A stretch of DNA of 36,779 nt from Chromera velia (lineage: Eukaryota; Sar; Chromeraceae): contig JAHBMJ010000538.1 in assembly GCA_018398765.1 (NCBI GenBank), positions 7,501 through 44,279 of the forward strand, read 5' to 3'. Under the pieces are notes generated by a model. The model worked only from the letters and a program-made list of their open reading frames with translations. It was not told where the DNA came from and ran no database searches. Shown in pieces: positions 9,446-19,411 of this stretch (the stretch's first letter is position 1; the number at the start of each line of letters is the position of its first letter). The translations under genes were made by a program, and so were the position numbers.

Positions 9446-10426
9446 TTTTTTTTTCTTTCGTTTGTTCGTTCGTTCGTTCGTCGACTTTTTCTTTTCTTTT
9501 CCCAAAGCATTATGCCTGCATTTTGTTTTTCTCTGCATGGTCCTTGTTTCTTTTGATGGTTTGCTTCATGCTAGTCAGCCATTCGTGCCCTTTTTGTGCT
9601 TGATTGACGTTTGCTTCTCTACTTACCTTGCTTGCTCTTTTTGGAATCAATCTGGCTGGCGAGAGAGGTTTTCGTTCAGCAGAAGGGACGTGGAGGGCCT
9701 CCCTCACGCACTCATGCGATCATGTTGATGAGAATGATCATGAAGAAAGAGAAACCAACCACCCATGCGGGCAGGCAGGTAGGCAGCAAAGGAACAGGGA
9801 AGGAAATGTGGTTGCCGATGCGGATCAAAACAAGAAAGGGTGAAGGGGCGTTTTGCCATGAGGAATGGCATAATAAAGAATTGATCATCTTTTTGAATGC
9901 GGGACTCCAAAGGTTCATGATCTGTGCCTAATTTTTGCCTGCCTGTTGAATTTTGACGTCCAAAAAACGGCAACAACAATGTGCGTTGGCTCTTCTTTCT
10001 TGACGTGCTTTCGTTCGTTGCCGGGAGGAAGCGCGATGGAGCCGGTGGACATTTCCTTTCGTCTCTTCTCTCGGTCAATCAACTAGTACTTGCATGACTG
10101 TTTGTTTGTTTGTTTGTTTGTTTGCTTCTTAGGCAGTATGGGAAAGAGCCCAAATGTATTAATATTTTCGTGAGCTCTATTTCGCGCGATGATTCTTTTA
10201 CTGTTTTGGTTTTGGATTCTTCGGCTTGCAAGGAGAGGGGCTTTCTCTCCTTTTCTTCCGTTCGTCTCTCTCCCGTCGTTCCGTCAACTAATCCTGCAAT
10301 CCACTTCTTTCTCTTCCCCGCCGCTTGATCGTGTTTTTGCTGCCCAACATTGCACCCCTCCTCATCCTCACCCGCCCCTCTCAGGCACGCTGATGTTTTT
10401 GCCTCACAAGTATGTGGCCAGGCTGA
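8399..10426. other. Gene-free spacer rich in microsatellites
   Basis: No supported gene. The spacer contains CAGG/CAGA/GAAA arrays at about 8844-8914, GAAG units at about 9040-9060, CAGG/TGGC units at about 9207-9247, a CTTT array at about 9361-9446, GTTC units near 9460-9480 and GTTT units near 10099-10124. The first few hundred bases are presumably the 3' untranslated region of the E1-alpha gene. Confidence 0.7.
9361..9456. repeat. CTTT tetranucleotide array
   Basis: About twenty CTTT units with a CTCT interruption end in a T homopolymer. The translated lysine/glutamate or phenylalanine/leucine/serine frames over it are repeat artefacts. Confidence 0.95.
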
Positions 10427-10916
10427 CTTTCTTTTCTCATTCCTGAAACCGCATCCCTTTCTCATCTGTTGAGTACTTCATTTCTTTCAGAACAGGTACT
10501 AGATGTCCTCCCAACAATTCGGCAGTGTTTTCGATTTTGCCGCAAGCACGTCTTTTTCAAGTATATTCAGGGCCGTACGTTGTATGGATCTGTCACAAGA
10601 TACCCCAAGAAGAGAGCGCGCATTTTCTGCCTGCATGCAAGGGCATAGCGCGGGGTTGGTCAGATTTGGTATGTTGAACCTGCGCACATGTACGGTGGTC
10701 TTTCTTGGTGCGGTCCGGTCAAGACTGTGGCTGAGGCTCTCCGGCCAAGCCTAGACCGAAGCCCGGTTATAAACCTCAAAAAGCATTGTAAAACAAATTC
10801 GAAAGGGCTCACAAAAAGGAACTCCTCAATCGTAAGAAACCCTGGAAGAAACCAGGTCAAAAAATGAATATGAAGTACATTCAAAGCCGAAAAAGAAAGA
10901 CTCGGAGTATATCGTA
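10427..10916 (+). pseudogene. Decayed coding relic, possible mobile-element protein
   Basis: One plus-strand frame is open from 10427 to a TAG at 10646-10648. It then continues open for 72 codons to TGA at 10865-10867. The translation looks protein-like on both sides of the stop, for example QGRTLYGSVTRYPKKRARIF before it and QIWYVEPAHMYGGLSWCGPV after it. From about 10786 a different frame carries a lysine-rich stretch (FERAHKKELLNRKKPWKKPG) to a stop at 10914-10916, as expected after a frameshift. Composition shifts sharply to AT-rich immediately downstream. A transposase or similar protein is plausible from the basic tail and the setting, but I do not recognise the family. Confidence 0.4.
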
Positions 10917-10929
10917 ATGTCCCATAAGT

Positions 10930-11780
10930 TGCATGATTGAAAGGATCCATGCATATAGTGAATTATAACAAGTTGTCAGTGGTTTTTTAAAAAATTATGA
11001 ACTAGCCCTCTAGGCTATTAATTAACTGCCACTACTAACTGTGACGCCACCTCATGATATTATTCTTTTCCCTGTTTAGTTCCCTACTTGTATACTACTA
11101 TATACTTTCAAAAGATTTCTAAGTTATCATTTCTTTCACCTGCATGACAGCCTAGAACCTAGTTTCCTTCTAGCTTACAGTCTTAGGCTAGCTTCAAAAT
11201 TTATATTCTATGTTTTACTGGTAAAATTACTGTACTGACAATTGATGATGATGTATGATACTAGGTATGATGTATAGGGTTAAAGCCGGTAAGCCGTATA
11301 GGCTAAACATTAGGCTCTGGCCAACCTAGTATTTCCTGCACAGATAGAATCCTTTAGAATCCTTTAAAAATTCAATCTGCATGTTAACTAAAAATTCTGA
11401 TATACGGTCTAGTATACTGTTTTAACCTACATGCAAGTTGAACCAAGTTCTAGATACAACTTTTGAAGTGCATATGCAAATTCTATTTCTTGGTTCTAGT
11501 CTAGCTCTAGGTTTAGCTATTGGTCTAAAAATAAAATTATATTCAATTGTGACTCATACACTTATAATATGACTGATTACGAATATAGCTATAGGCTTAT
11601 ATTAGACTATGATGGTAGCGGATGGTAGTCACTATATATATCCGGAACATTAATCCTATCGAGATGAACTCTTTACATACGTACCATGTAGAGATAACAA
11701 GATCAGAAGATCTAGAACAAGGTTCCAATGCTTTCATAATAGGTTTGAATTGTACCCTCTTGAACTTCTTTAGGTCTCTT
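10930..11780. other. AT-rich, CTAG-rich island (left)
   Basis: Composition drops to AT-rich and both strands are full of TAG and TAA stops. I count 14 CTAG tetranucleotides between about 10981 and 11720, roughly five times what base composition predicts, and several TAGGCT words. No open frame of note. The island ends at the stop codon of the intronless minus-strand gene. It contains the 20-bp repeat at 11253-11272 that recurs in the right-hand island. Confidence 0.7.
11253..11272. repeat. 20-bp direct repeat, left copy
   Basis: GTATGATACTAGGTATGATG is identical to 17433-17452 and in the same orientation. It contains two GTATGAT words around ACTAG and lies next to GATGATG units, as the other copy does. 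The two copies bracket 6.2 kb that includes the intronless gene. Confidence 0.9.
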
Positions 11781-14759
11781 TCACCCTCTCCACGTCACCG
11801 GCCCCCCAATAGACGAAACCTCCTTTTCGAGACCCCCCCTCGTAGACTGCACAGAGCATGCGGGTGGCTGTGGAAACGGAAGGGATGCCTGCAGTCGTGC
11901 ATTCAAGCCACGAGGGGGGGGTCGATACTGTGGACGCACTTCGCGTTGGGGAGACGGGGGAGTAGAAGACACGGCAGGCACGCAGGGGGGAACAGTTCGC
12001 ACGGTCGTGAGAGGCATCGCAGCATCACATGGGCAGGCACAGGCACAGACTCCTACTGGCAAGTCACGCCTGACAACCGAGACGGAGACGGCATCCTTCT
12101 CCCGTCCCCCTTTTCGTTTCTGCACATTCGGTTGAAAAGTGCACCCCTCAAGCTCCTTGGCGGCTTTTTGCGCCCTCAAAGCCGCTCTCCTCGCCTCCCA
12201 CTGAAGATTCTCCCTATGTAAGAATTGAAGTCGTTCCCGAAGCCCCCCCTCTCCTTTCTGAGGCCTCCACCCTCCTCCTGCCGCATGCGCACGCTCGGCC
12301 GCTCTCATCCGCGACCTGTGTGCCATCTCTTCTGTCTGCATGGAGAGTTTGGGGGCCTTCGGGTCTGCATCCCCTACGCGACTCACAATCCGCACCCCCA
12401 CCAACCCCCACCCCCCCCCGGCGGGATCCTTCAAATCTGCCTGTACTCCCACCAACCCCCCCCCGGCGGGATCCTTCAAATCTGCCTGTACTCCCACCAA
12501 CCCCCCCCCGGCGGGATCCTTCAAATCTGCCGCCTGTAAGGAAAACGTGGGGTTACTGGCATTTCTGCTGTTCGCCTGCTGCTGCTGCTGTGGTTGCAAC
12601 CCCCCCACCCCTCCCGCCTGATTCGTGCTCTGTTTCGGCTGCTGCCCCCTGCTCCCGGCAGGAGGCATGGTTGCAACATTGGGCTGATTCAGAGAAGACT
12701 GATGATTTGCAGGGGGCCAGAGGTGTTTGCCCCTCACCCAAAGGTGACTCAGGGGCAGACCTGTCTTCTCTGCAGAGACTGCAACTGCCTCCTCAAACTC
12801 GTCTGCCGTCATTCTGTGACCGGTGTCACGGAGAAACTCGAGAGTCGGTCCCAGCAACCACAGAAGATCTGGGTCCACTGACGCAAGCCTGACTTCTGCA
12901 GGGGAGGTCAGGGGGTGATCGGGATCGATGGCAATCATGCCGAATTGATTTGCGGGATGAGAGGAAGTCGGCCCACGGGGCTGGTGGGCAGTGGTGGTGC
13001 GGAGGGAGCGCGTGAGGACTGGGGGTATGTCCTCTGTGTCAATCAGGCCGTCTCCGTTCGAGTCGAGCAGGGCAAAGAGCCCATGAAGGCACTTGCGTCT
13101 AGCCTCCCGCATGAGGCTGTCTGTCTGCGTGGAAATGGAAAGAGACGACACTGGGTGCCCAGCCTGACCGTGTCGCTCTCTCGGGTCCTCCCCCGTCTCC
13201 CCCTCCTTCGTCTCCTGCTGCTGCTGCTGACGGAGAGCCATGCCATGCAAGACATCCCAAATGGGAACACCATTGGGTGTTCGGTTGAAGTGAGGGGGAC
13301 GTCCGGTCCGCGGGGTGAATGGCTCCCTGTCCGTCTGCCCCCCCTTGGCAGCCGCAGCTGGAGCGACAGGATCGGGGGGGGCTGTTGTGACGGGAGTGGA
13401 AGAGAGGGGAACTCTGGAGGCTGCCGCTCCCTTCTTTGAACTAGTGAAAGGGGTCTTTTGAAACGAGAGAGAAGCAGACGCTTTCTGCGACCTCTGAGTG
13501 ACTGCATGACGCTTCGCCTGCAGGCCTTCTACAGGGGTTGAAGGTGCAGTGCCAGCAGCAGAACGGCGTGCTTTCGAGATCCTCTGGGGTTGGAATGTGA
13601 CCTCGGGGGGGATATACTCTTTGTATTGTTTGTCTCTTTCTTGCCTTCTCTTTGCGTCGTTGTACAAAAATTCGTGCAAATCGCCCTCGAGTTGAAGCTT
13701 GTGCATGATGTTGGTGACCATGCGCCTCGAACGATTCGAAATTTTCGGCTGGAAAGAACAATTCTCCATCTTTCGACGCTCACTCTCCTCCCTTAATGCA
13801 ACCAGTTTCTGTTTTTTGAATGCTTCCAAATGAGAACTTCTTCCCTCCCACAGACGCTCCCCCTCCCTTCGTCTCAACTGTCTAGCAAAGTCGGAAATGA
13901 CGGGATGGTGCGTTACTCCCTCCATCTCTTTCTCTGCCCTCTGAGCTGCTGCCAGAACTGCGCGTCTCTCCCTCAACTCTCTCAACACGTGACCCCACTG
14001 ATACAGACGGTCTGCGCCATCCATGCCATGACCGTGTGGGTGTGAGCGAGGGGAATAAATAGGGGAAACCCCGGAATTCTCCGGGGGCTGTTGCTGAGAG
14101 GGGGAGCCTCTCCCCCCTGCTGTGTGCCTTGATGACGGGCGGGGTGCTCTGGTAGCCTCAATCTGGTATTGTGTTTCTTGCTCGAACACCTCCTTGAGGT
14201 GTTGCCTTCTGAATTCCCGCGCACTCGCATCTCCGTGGAGCTTTTCGAACACCTCAGGATGGTGAGCGCTGGGGGAAGGGGGGGAAGAATAAACGGGTAT
14301 CATTCGGGAAGACCCAGAAGGATGGGGATGGGCGGGGGCAGACACTGGAGGGTGCGGAGAGGGAGATTGGTTGGAAAGGGAGATCTGACAGAAATCTGCT
14401 CTGGGACTTCGCTTGCTTTTTTTGCCCCTACTGGCTGCTGTCGTCCTCTTCTGCTTCTCCTCTACAGCCACGGGCCCTCTTCCATTTACCCCACCAGCAA
14501 GAGCTGTTCCCTCGGATCCCATTTCTCTGGCCCCTTCTCTTATTGCACCAAAGAATCGCTGGTCAACGTTCTTCTCGTTTGGCAGATTCGCAGAGGAGGA
14601 AGTCCTCGGTGAACCAGGGGGGGTCACTTTGACCTCGTACGCCTCGTACGTAACGACAGCAGAACCTGATTGAGATGCAGATCCTCTATCTTTTTGCTTG
14701 ATGCTCTCCCTCGTTACTTTTCCTTCGTATCCCTCTGCTCTGGTGAACCTGTTTGCCAT
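11781..14759 (-). CDS. Intronless EF-hand protein with repeated C-x-F-x-P modules
   Basis: A single open frame of 992 codons with no intron, unlike every other gene here. The start is ATG at 14759-14757; the frame opens further upstream only through a TTG. The protein is Ser/Pro/Arg-rich and low in complexity over long stretches. One canonical EF-hand loop, DSNGDGLIDTED, lies at residues 566-577 and has Asp at the last position where Glu is usual, so calcium or magnesium binding is likely. Charged helical segments end in a recurring module of the type E-x-C/V-T-F-x-P-x-I: EGVTHHPVIS near 282, ENCSFQPKIS near 334, PEVTFQPQRIS near 387 and EGCTFQPNV near 873. Such modules recur, as I recall, in protist cytoskeletal and basal-body proteins. 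A glutamine run and three tandem 15-residue repeats (about 743-786) precede the last module. A cytoskeletal role is an inference. Retrocopy origin would explain the missing introns. Confidence 0.8.
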   Translation of the reverse strand: MANRFTRAEGYEGKVTRESIKQKDRGSASQSGSAVVTYEAYEVKVTPPGSPRTSSSANLPNEKNVDQRFFGAIREGAREMGSEGTALAGGVNGRGPVAVEEKQKRTTAASRGKKSKRSPRADFCQISLSNQSPSPHPPVSAPAHPHPSGSSRMIPVYSSPPSPSAHHPEVFEKLHGDASAREFRRQHLKEVFEQETQYQIEATRAPRPSSRHTAGGRGSPSQQQPPENSGVSPIYSPRSHPHGHGMDGADRLYQWGHVLRELRERRAVLAAAQRAEKEMEGVTHHPVISDFARQLRRREGERLWEGRSSHLEAFKKQKLVALREESERRKMENCSFQPKISNRSRRMVTNIMHKLQLEGDLHEFLYNDAKRRQERDKQYKEYIPPEVTFQPQRISKARRSAAGTAPSTPVEGLQAKRHAVTQRSQKASASLSFQKTPFTSSKKGAAASRVPLSSTPVTTAPPDPVAPAAAAKGGQTDREPFTPRTGRPPHFNRTPNGVPIWDVLHGMALRQQQQQETKEGETGEDPRERHGQAGHPVSSLSISTQTDSLMREARRKCLHGLFALLDSNGDGLIDTEDIPPVLTRSLRTTTAHQPRGPTSSHPANQFGMIAIDPDHPLTSPAEVRLASVDPDLLWLLGPTLEFLRDTGHRMTADEFEEAVAVSAEKTGLPLSHLWVRGKHLWPPANHQSSLNQPNVATMPPAGSRGQQPKQSTNQAGGVGGLQPQQQQQANSRNASNPTFSLQAADLKDPAGGGLVGVQADLKDPAGGGLVGVQADLKDPAGGGWGLVGVRIVSRVGDADPKAPKLSMQTEEMAHRSRMRAAERAHAAGGGWRPQKGEGGLRERLQFLHRENLQWEARRAALRAQKAAKELEGCTFQPNVQKRKGGREKDAVSVSVVRRDLPVGVCACACPCDAAMPLTTVRTVPPCVPAVSSTPPSPQREVRPQYRPPPRGLNARLQASLPFPQPPACSVQSTRGGLEKEVSSIGGPVTWRG
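12403..12532 (-). repeat. 45-bp coding minisatellite with C homopolymers
   Basis: Three tandem copies, each containing GGCGGGATCCTTCAAATCTG and a run of 8-9 C, encode the 15-residue unit ADLKDPAGGGLVGVQ on the minus strand. The third copy read in coding order is slightly altered (GGGWGLVGV). The repeat length is a multiple of three, so copy number can change without breaking the frame, but the C runs are prone to slippage. Confidence 0.9.
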
Positions 14760-15070
14760 TGAACTCGACAAGAGGGGAGAGGGGACGCTACTCTGGCGGC
14801 TGGAGGGGCGAAAACAACACGTGTTAGTCTGGTAGGCACTCTATCTTTCAGGACCGGTTGCTGGTGGACCGACGATCAGGCTCGATAAGGAAACCGATCC
14901 ACTGATTTGATCCCCACAGATACAAGCTACATCACATCACAACCCGTTGTGAGCACGTGTGATCTGAGAAGGGGGCTGATTCGGATCATTTTGCGCATTG
15001 TCCTCTATGGCTGTCCATAATATCGATCATATGTACGTAACGTGATACACCCAACCAGTTGGGATATGTT
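14760..15070. other. Spacer upstream of the intronless gene
   Basis: Upstream flank of the minus-strand EF-hand gene. It shows no coding signal. It carries TTGGGAT/CAGTTGGG words repeated around 15051-15082. Promoter elements were not identified. Confidence 0.4.
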
Positions 15071-15079
15071 GGGATCAGT

Positions 15080-15660
15080 TGGGTGAGTGCCTCGGGGAGC
15101 ATCGGTGGTTTGAATTAGCGTACGTACGTACGTACGCGCGCGTGGCTCGACCGTGCATATTTATGCAAGTGCGCGCGATCTTAGGGCCCCGAGGCCGGGT
15201 TGAGCCTCTGACACCGTTGAGCTGCCCTTTGGGGCGCAATGTGTACGGTCCACTGCACCTCCCTGACACTGTATATACAAGTTACAGAGCCGCTCGCTCC
15301 GCTCGCAACTCCAAAGGCCCCGGAGGGCATGAATGAATTACAGCTCCGCCCTCCGCGGGGCCATACATGCGTCGGTGTGGAACCCAGGCAGGGGCCGCTG
15401 CACGCAGTTGTGAGGGCATGCCGGGGCCTGTGTGCACGGAAAGTCGCGGGTTATTAAGTGCCCCCCGGGCGGAGAGCTCCGTGCGAACATGTTTCAAGGC
15501 TCGCTCCGCCCTCCGGGGCCAATTAAGCCACTTGAAAGGAGAACATTCAAGTTCATCCGCATCAGCAGCACAGCTGATCAAGTCCGTCCACGCCTATGGC
15601 ACGGCCGATCAAGTTGTCCGCAAAAGTACGGAAAAGCGACTCAGGATGTAGCCCGCAACC
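15080..15660. repeat. GC-rich island with inverted repeats
   Basis: GGCCCCGGAGGGC at 15316-15328 has an exact inverted partner GCCCTCCGGGGCC at 15508-15520 and a near-perfect one at 15348-15362, so alternative hairpins can form. The words GCTCGCTCCG and CTCCGCCCTCC recur. GTAC/CGTA alternation and GCGCGCG lie at 15118-15142. No gene was recognised; short open frames on both strands are unconvincing. Composition contrasts with the AT-rich island that follows directly. Confidence 0.6.
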
Positions 15661-15717
15661 CATGTAGGGTGATTGAAAGAGATAGCTTATACATAAGTTA
15701 AGTTTCACTTTTAATGA

Positions 15718-15948
15718 TTATAACTTAGTACAAGTAAGATCCATAAAAAAAGGTTCACCATAGTTCACCATAGTAGACAAAAAAGAGTTGATAGATACAA
15801 ACTTATCATATAGTCCATGCCTACTACAGAGATTTTCTAAGATTTTCAAGATATAGTCTGCACTTGTGGCATAGACTTTCAAAGTATAGTCCGCACATAC
15901 GGTGCAAATTTTTAAGACATAGTCCACACCTACGGTACGGACTTTCAA
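15718..15948 (-). repeat. 33-bp imperfect tandem repeat with open minus-strand frame
   Basis: Four diverged units of about 33 bp, each with an ATAGTC core followed by a TTTTCAAG-like end, span about 15806-15948. Because the unit is a multiple of three, the minus strand stays open and reads as 11-residue units (VRTVGVDYVLK, ICTVCADYTLK, VYATSADYILK). The 76-codon frame starts at an ATG at 15948. Whether it is translated is unknown; it lies in AT-rich sequence without other coding signal. Confidence 0.5.
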
Positions 15949-17432
15949 GCCTATCCTAGTCTATCCGCCAGAGCAAAAAAATTTTCAAATGGCTTGTAGT
16001 GTTAGGGAGGTAGTCCACTGCTCCGTATGCGAGCTGCTTGAGCCTTGAGGGACACTTTTCTACAATCATTGGCGACACGGTCCCACAGACAGACAAACTG
16101 CGTGTATCATCTTTTCTATAATTCTTCACTTCACCTTTTCCAATCGAACAGACCGACTTAGTAGTCTGACGTACAGACAGAGTAAGACAGAGATAATAGA
16201 GACAGAGACAGAACTAATAATAACCGATAACATAACTAAACCCCCCGGCCCCCCTAAATATGAAAAAAATATGAAAAAAGCGCATTATGCGAGTGTGTGT
16301 GATCAAAACAGTAATAAGCAGTAATCTCAGGGCCATTTAATGATATCAGTACACAAAGTACTACAAAGTATAACAGTATACAACAGAGCTCAATAGAGCT
16401 GAGCTACCTAGCGCTACCTAAAGCTACCCCCCAAAGTACGCCAAGGCGACAAGTTTATAAATACACACCTAGATACACACGCGAATGTAAATATACAAAT
16501 CCCTAGTCCGTGACATTTAGTGATATTTTGTAACACTCTGTGTTAGTCACAGCTAATTACTGCTTGACTATATGTCTCATCTAGTATCATTGAAGGGCAA
16601 CTTGGGTAAATTCAAGTACCTCCACGAGGCTGGTTGATAGTTTATCCGTTCTAGGTTAATATCCGTTAAGCCCACCGATTCTGGTGTTTTGGTGGTGAAA
16701 GACCACTAAAGTGCAGGATTGTGCCAAAAGGGCGAGGACACCGAAGCTGGACCAGAGGGAAAACGTGGACAGATTGTCACTGATCACTGCCAATTACCAG
16801 AACCGTCTCTACTGGTGTCCTCTACATTACATTACATGAACGCGTGATGTTGTGTGTTGGAATTGCGGTTGCTCGTCTGGTATGTCAGGATTGAGAGTGT
16901 GTGCATTGATACTGCGGCCTGTGCTAGGACGATTTTAAATTGTGCGCGCAACCGATCGTTCACGGGGTGGTGTTTGAGCTATGCCGAGATTTATTGATTT
17001 TTCGCGCCGTACGTGTATTTGGCATCGAATTGGCATGCATCCGTCTATCTATACATGCGTACTAAGATACAGGCATATGAGATTTCGAGTAGAAGGACTG
17101 CTCTTCCACTGAACACAGTGCTGCCGCCTACTAGCACAGTGCGGAGACGGTTAGGACATACGTTACAGCTGTTTGAAGTAACGCGATTTCTAAGGTAACA
17201 CTAAATGAAGCAATCAACTGTATTATCAACATCATATGAAGTAATGCGGCATTGTTATTGAGGAAGCCTGCCCTACCAAAAGTAGAAGCATTTGAAAAGA
17301 ACTGCGGGTACCTAACACTGCCTGTTAAGTTAGTTCCCAACTTTTAGTGCTAGGTAATAGTCTAGCATTTAACAATCTGCCCTGCATAACCTGCCAAACG
17401 CTAGACACTTATCATTGGCCAATGGCGAAAGC

Positions 17433-17452
17433 GTATGATACTAGGTATGATG
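17433..17452. repeat. 20-bp direct repeat, right copy
   Basis: Identical and same-orientation match to 11253-11272. GATGATGAT continues downstream here, while GATGATGATG lies upstream in the left copy. Confidence 0.9.
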
Positions 17453-17690
17453 ATGATGATAACAATAACATAGACAATAATTCTAGCAACTTGAATACTT
17501 TTAATCATTTATGATAATTGCAACAACATATCATAATCATAATTTTAGATCATGATGTATTGGAATAAAAAGTCAATCGTTAACAAATCATTTATTAAAA
17601 CGACTGTAAAAGTTCAATAATATATCTTTTTACTCTCTTTCCCCGTCTTTTTCAGTCCAAAAAAGTTGTTTTAATGTAAAGGGGCAACTC

Positions 17691-18046
17691 AAACATTGTG
17701 CACCTCTATCAGCTCTCGGATTCTCTTTCATTTGAAATATACATGGCGAAAATAGAAGCGTCTAAACGATTGATTGTTTTCTGGATTTTTCTCGTTTCTA
17801 AGAGATCCGCTCTGGTTCTTCCTCTTTTCTGGGTGGAAACGTGTTTTATCCGAGTCTGTCCTGTAATAAAATGGCTGTAACATTACGTTTGCATGCAAGC
17901 GCACTGTCGAGAACGAATGGCTGAAGCGAGGAGACGGGTGAGCTGAGTATCTTCTTTCCGGGCTAGCTTGCGCAGCGCAGATGGGTGCCTTGATTTGTCC
18001 TGGCTTCGGCGCAACGAGGCATGCATTGTCCTCAGACAATTGCGTG
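17691..18046. other. 3' flank of the tryptophan-repeat gene
   Basis: This lies just beyond the stop codon (18047-18049) of the minus-strand gene and is presumably its 3' untranslated region. A plus-strand frame of 60 codons at 17698-17880 has no supporting signal. Nothing else is seen. Confidence 0.4.
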
Positions 18047-19373
18047 TCAGTCGCCGATTGCCTGCCACCCTCCGTTTACGTAAACCCAACCAGGGCACTC
18101 GTATACCCACGCGCCGTCCTCATTTAACCTCCATTCCCCCTCAGGCTCTCCATCTGCAACAACTGATGCATCGGCATCTCCATCCCTCTTGACTACACCT
18201 GCCGCATTGTCTCTTGACGGGTCTGAAGAAGGGACCGAGGGAGCAGCTTGATTCATCTGTGCTCCGTCTCTGTTTGGGATTTCAACGTCGTCTGCAGCCA
18301 CCCACTCGCCCTGTCTATACGCCCACTCTCCCTGCACATACACCCACTCGTCTCCTACCAGCCTCCATTCTCCCTCCTCCTCCCCGTCCCCCTCTGCCCT
18401 TGTCGGAGACGCGCCATCTTCTGTCGCGTCGTCATCCACCAACGCGCCCTCGAGATTGGCGGCAGATTTGGAGGGACCCATACCAAATTGGTCGCTGGCC
18501 GTGCCGTCCCAATCCATGGCCAGCCACCTGCCGTCCTCGAACTTCCATTTGGCACTCTCCCAAATCCAGCTCTCCCCCCTGCGTATCCACTTCCCGTCCC
18601 TCCAGTTGTCTATCGGCCTCTGCCCTGTGTTCCCCCTCGTGGGGGTGAGGACTTGCTGAGGGGACACCGGGGAGCCGTCCTGCAGGCAGGTCATGCAGCC
18701 ACATATTCATTCTTTTGTATCGACTCATGACGCATTCACGTCTCAGTGCACTGCAACATACACATGTGCGAGGCTGCATGAACATTCGGTGAAAATGCGA
18801 TCACAGGGACGTGGGAAGAGTGACTGAGAGAGCAGTGATTTTCCGTCCGTCCATCTCGACCCGCTTTTGCTTTTGCTGAAAAAGGAGAAAACAAAAAAAG
18901 AAAAAGCACACATACGCCACATTCCCCTCTGGCTGAGAGGAATATGTGCACCAGTAGCTTTCTTGCGGGTCGCACAGAGACAGTAGAGGAAGAGAGAGGG
19001 GGAGAGAGAAGGAAACGGCAAAGCAGAATGAACGCACAGCTAGACAATCTTTGGCTGAATCTCTTCGACCACCGAAGATGTGCATCGCATCTCCCTGCGA
19101 GTATGGACCACTTTTTGATCGTTCAATCGCACACTTTGTTTGGGAAAGACTTCTTTTCATTTGGCAAACCCCAGAACTTTCTCGATTGTCTCACTGCAGG
19201 AGAAAACGAAACGGGGAAACAACCATGGCAATCGACAGCTGAGGACTCTTTTGCTTTCCCCGCACACGTGCAAATACATGTGTCAAACGTTCCTCGTGCA
19301 CACAGATTGATAGACCGACAGATAGTCATACAGAGAGGAGAAACAAAGAGGGAAAGAAAGAGGGAGAGAGGGC

Positions 19374-19411
<38 letters not shown>

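Larger units (their letters stand above)
15661..17690. other. AT-rich, CTAG-rich island (right)
   Basis: AT-rich sequence with about 13 CTAG tetranucleotides between 15950 and 17560, many stops in all frames, and short repeated words such as CAGACAGA (16080-16210) and TACATTACATTACAT. It includes the second copy of the 20-bp repeat at 17433-17452. Nothing resembling a tRNA, snRNA or transposase gene was recognised. It resembles the island at 10930-11780 in composition and word use. Confidence 0.6.

Noticed and set aside
10930-11780. LTR retrotransposon ends
   Set aside because: Apart from the 20-bp direct repeat shared with 17433-17452, I see no long terminal repeats, primer-binding site or reverse-transcriptase motifs.
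14760-14771. Start of the 992-aa gene at 14771
   Set aside because: The codon there is TTG. The first in-frame ATG is at 14759-14757, which is taken as the start.
16640-16720. Possible small structured RNA in the AT-rich island (GGTGGTGAAAGACCACT hairpin)
   Set aside because: A short hairpin is visible, but there are no tRNA A and B boxes, no snRNA core sequences and no flanking transcription signals that I recognise.
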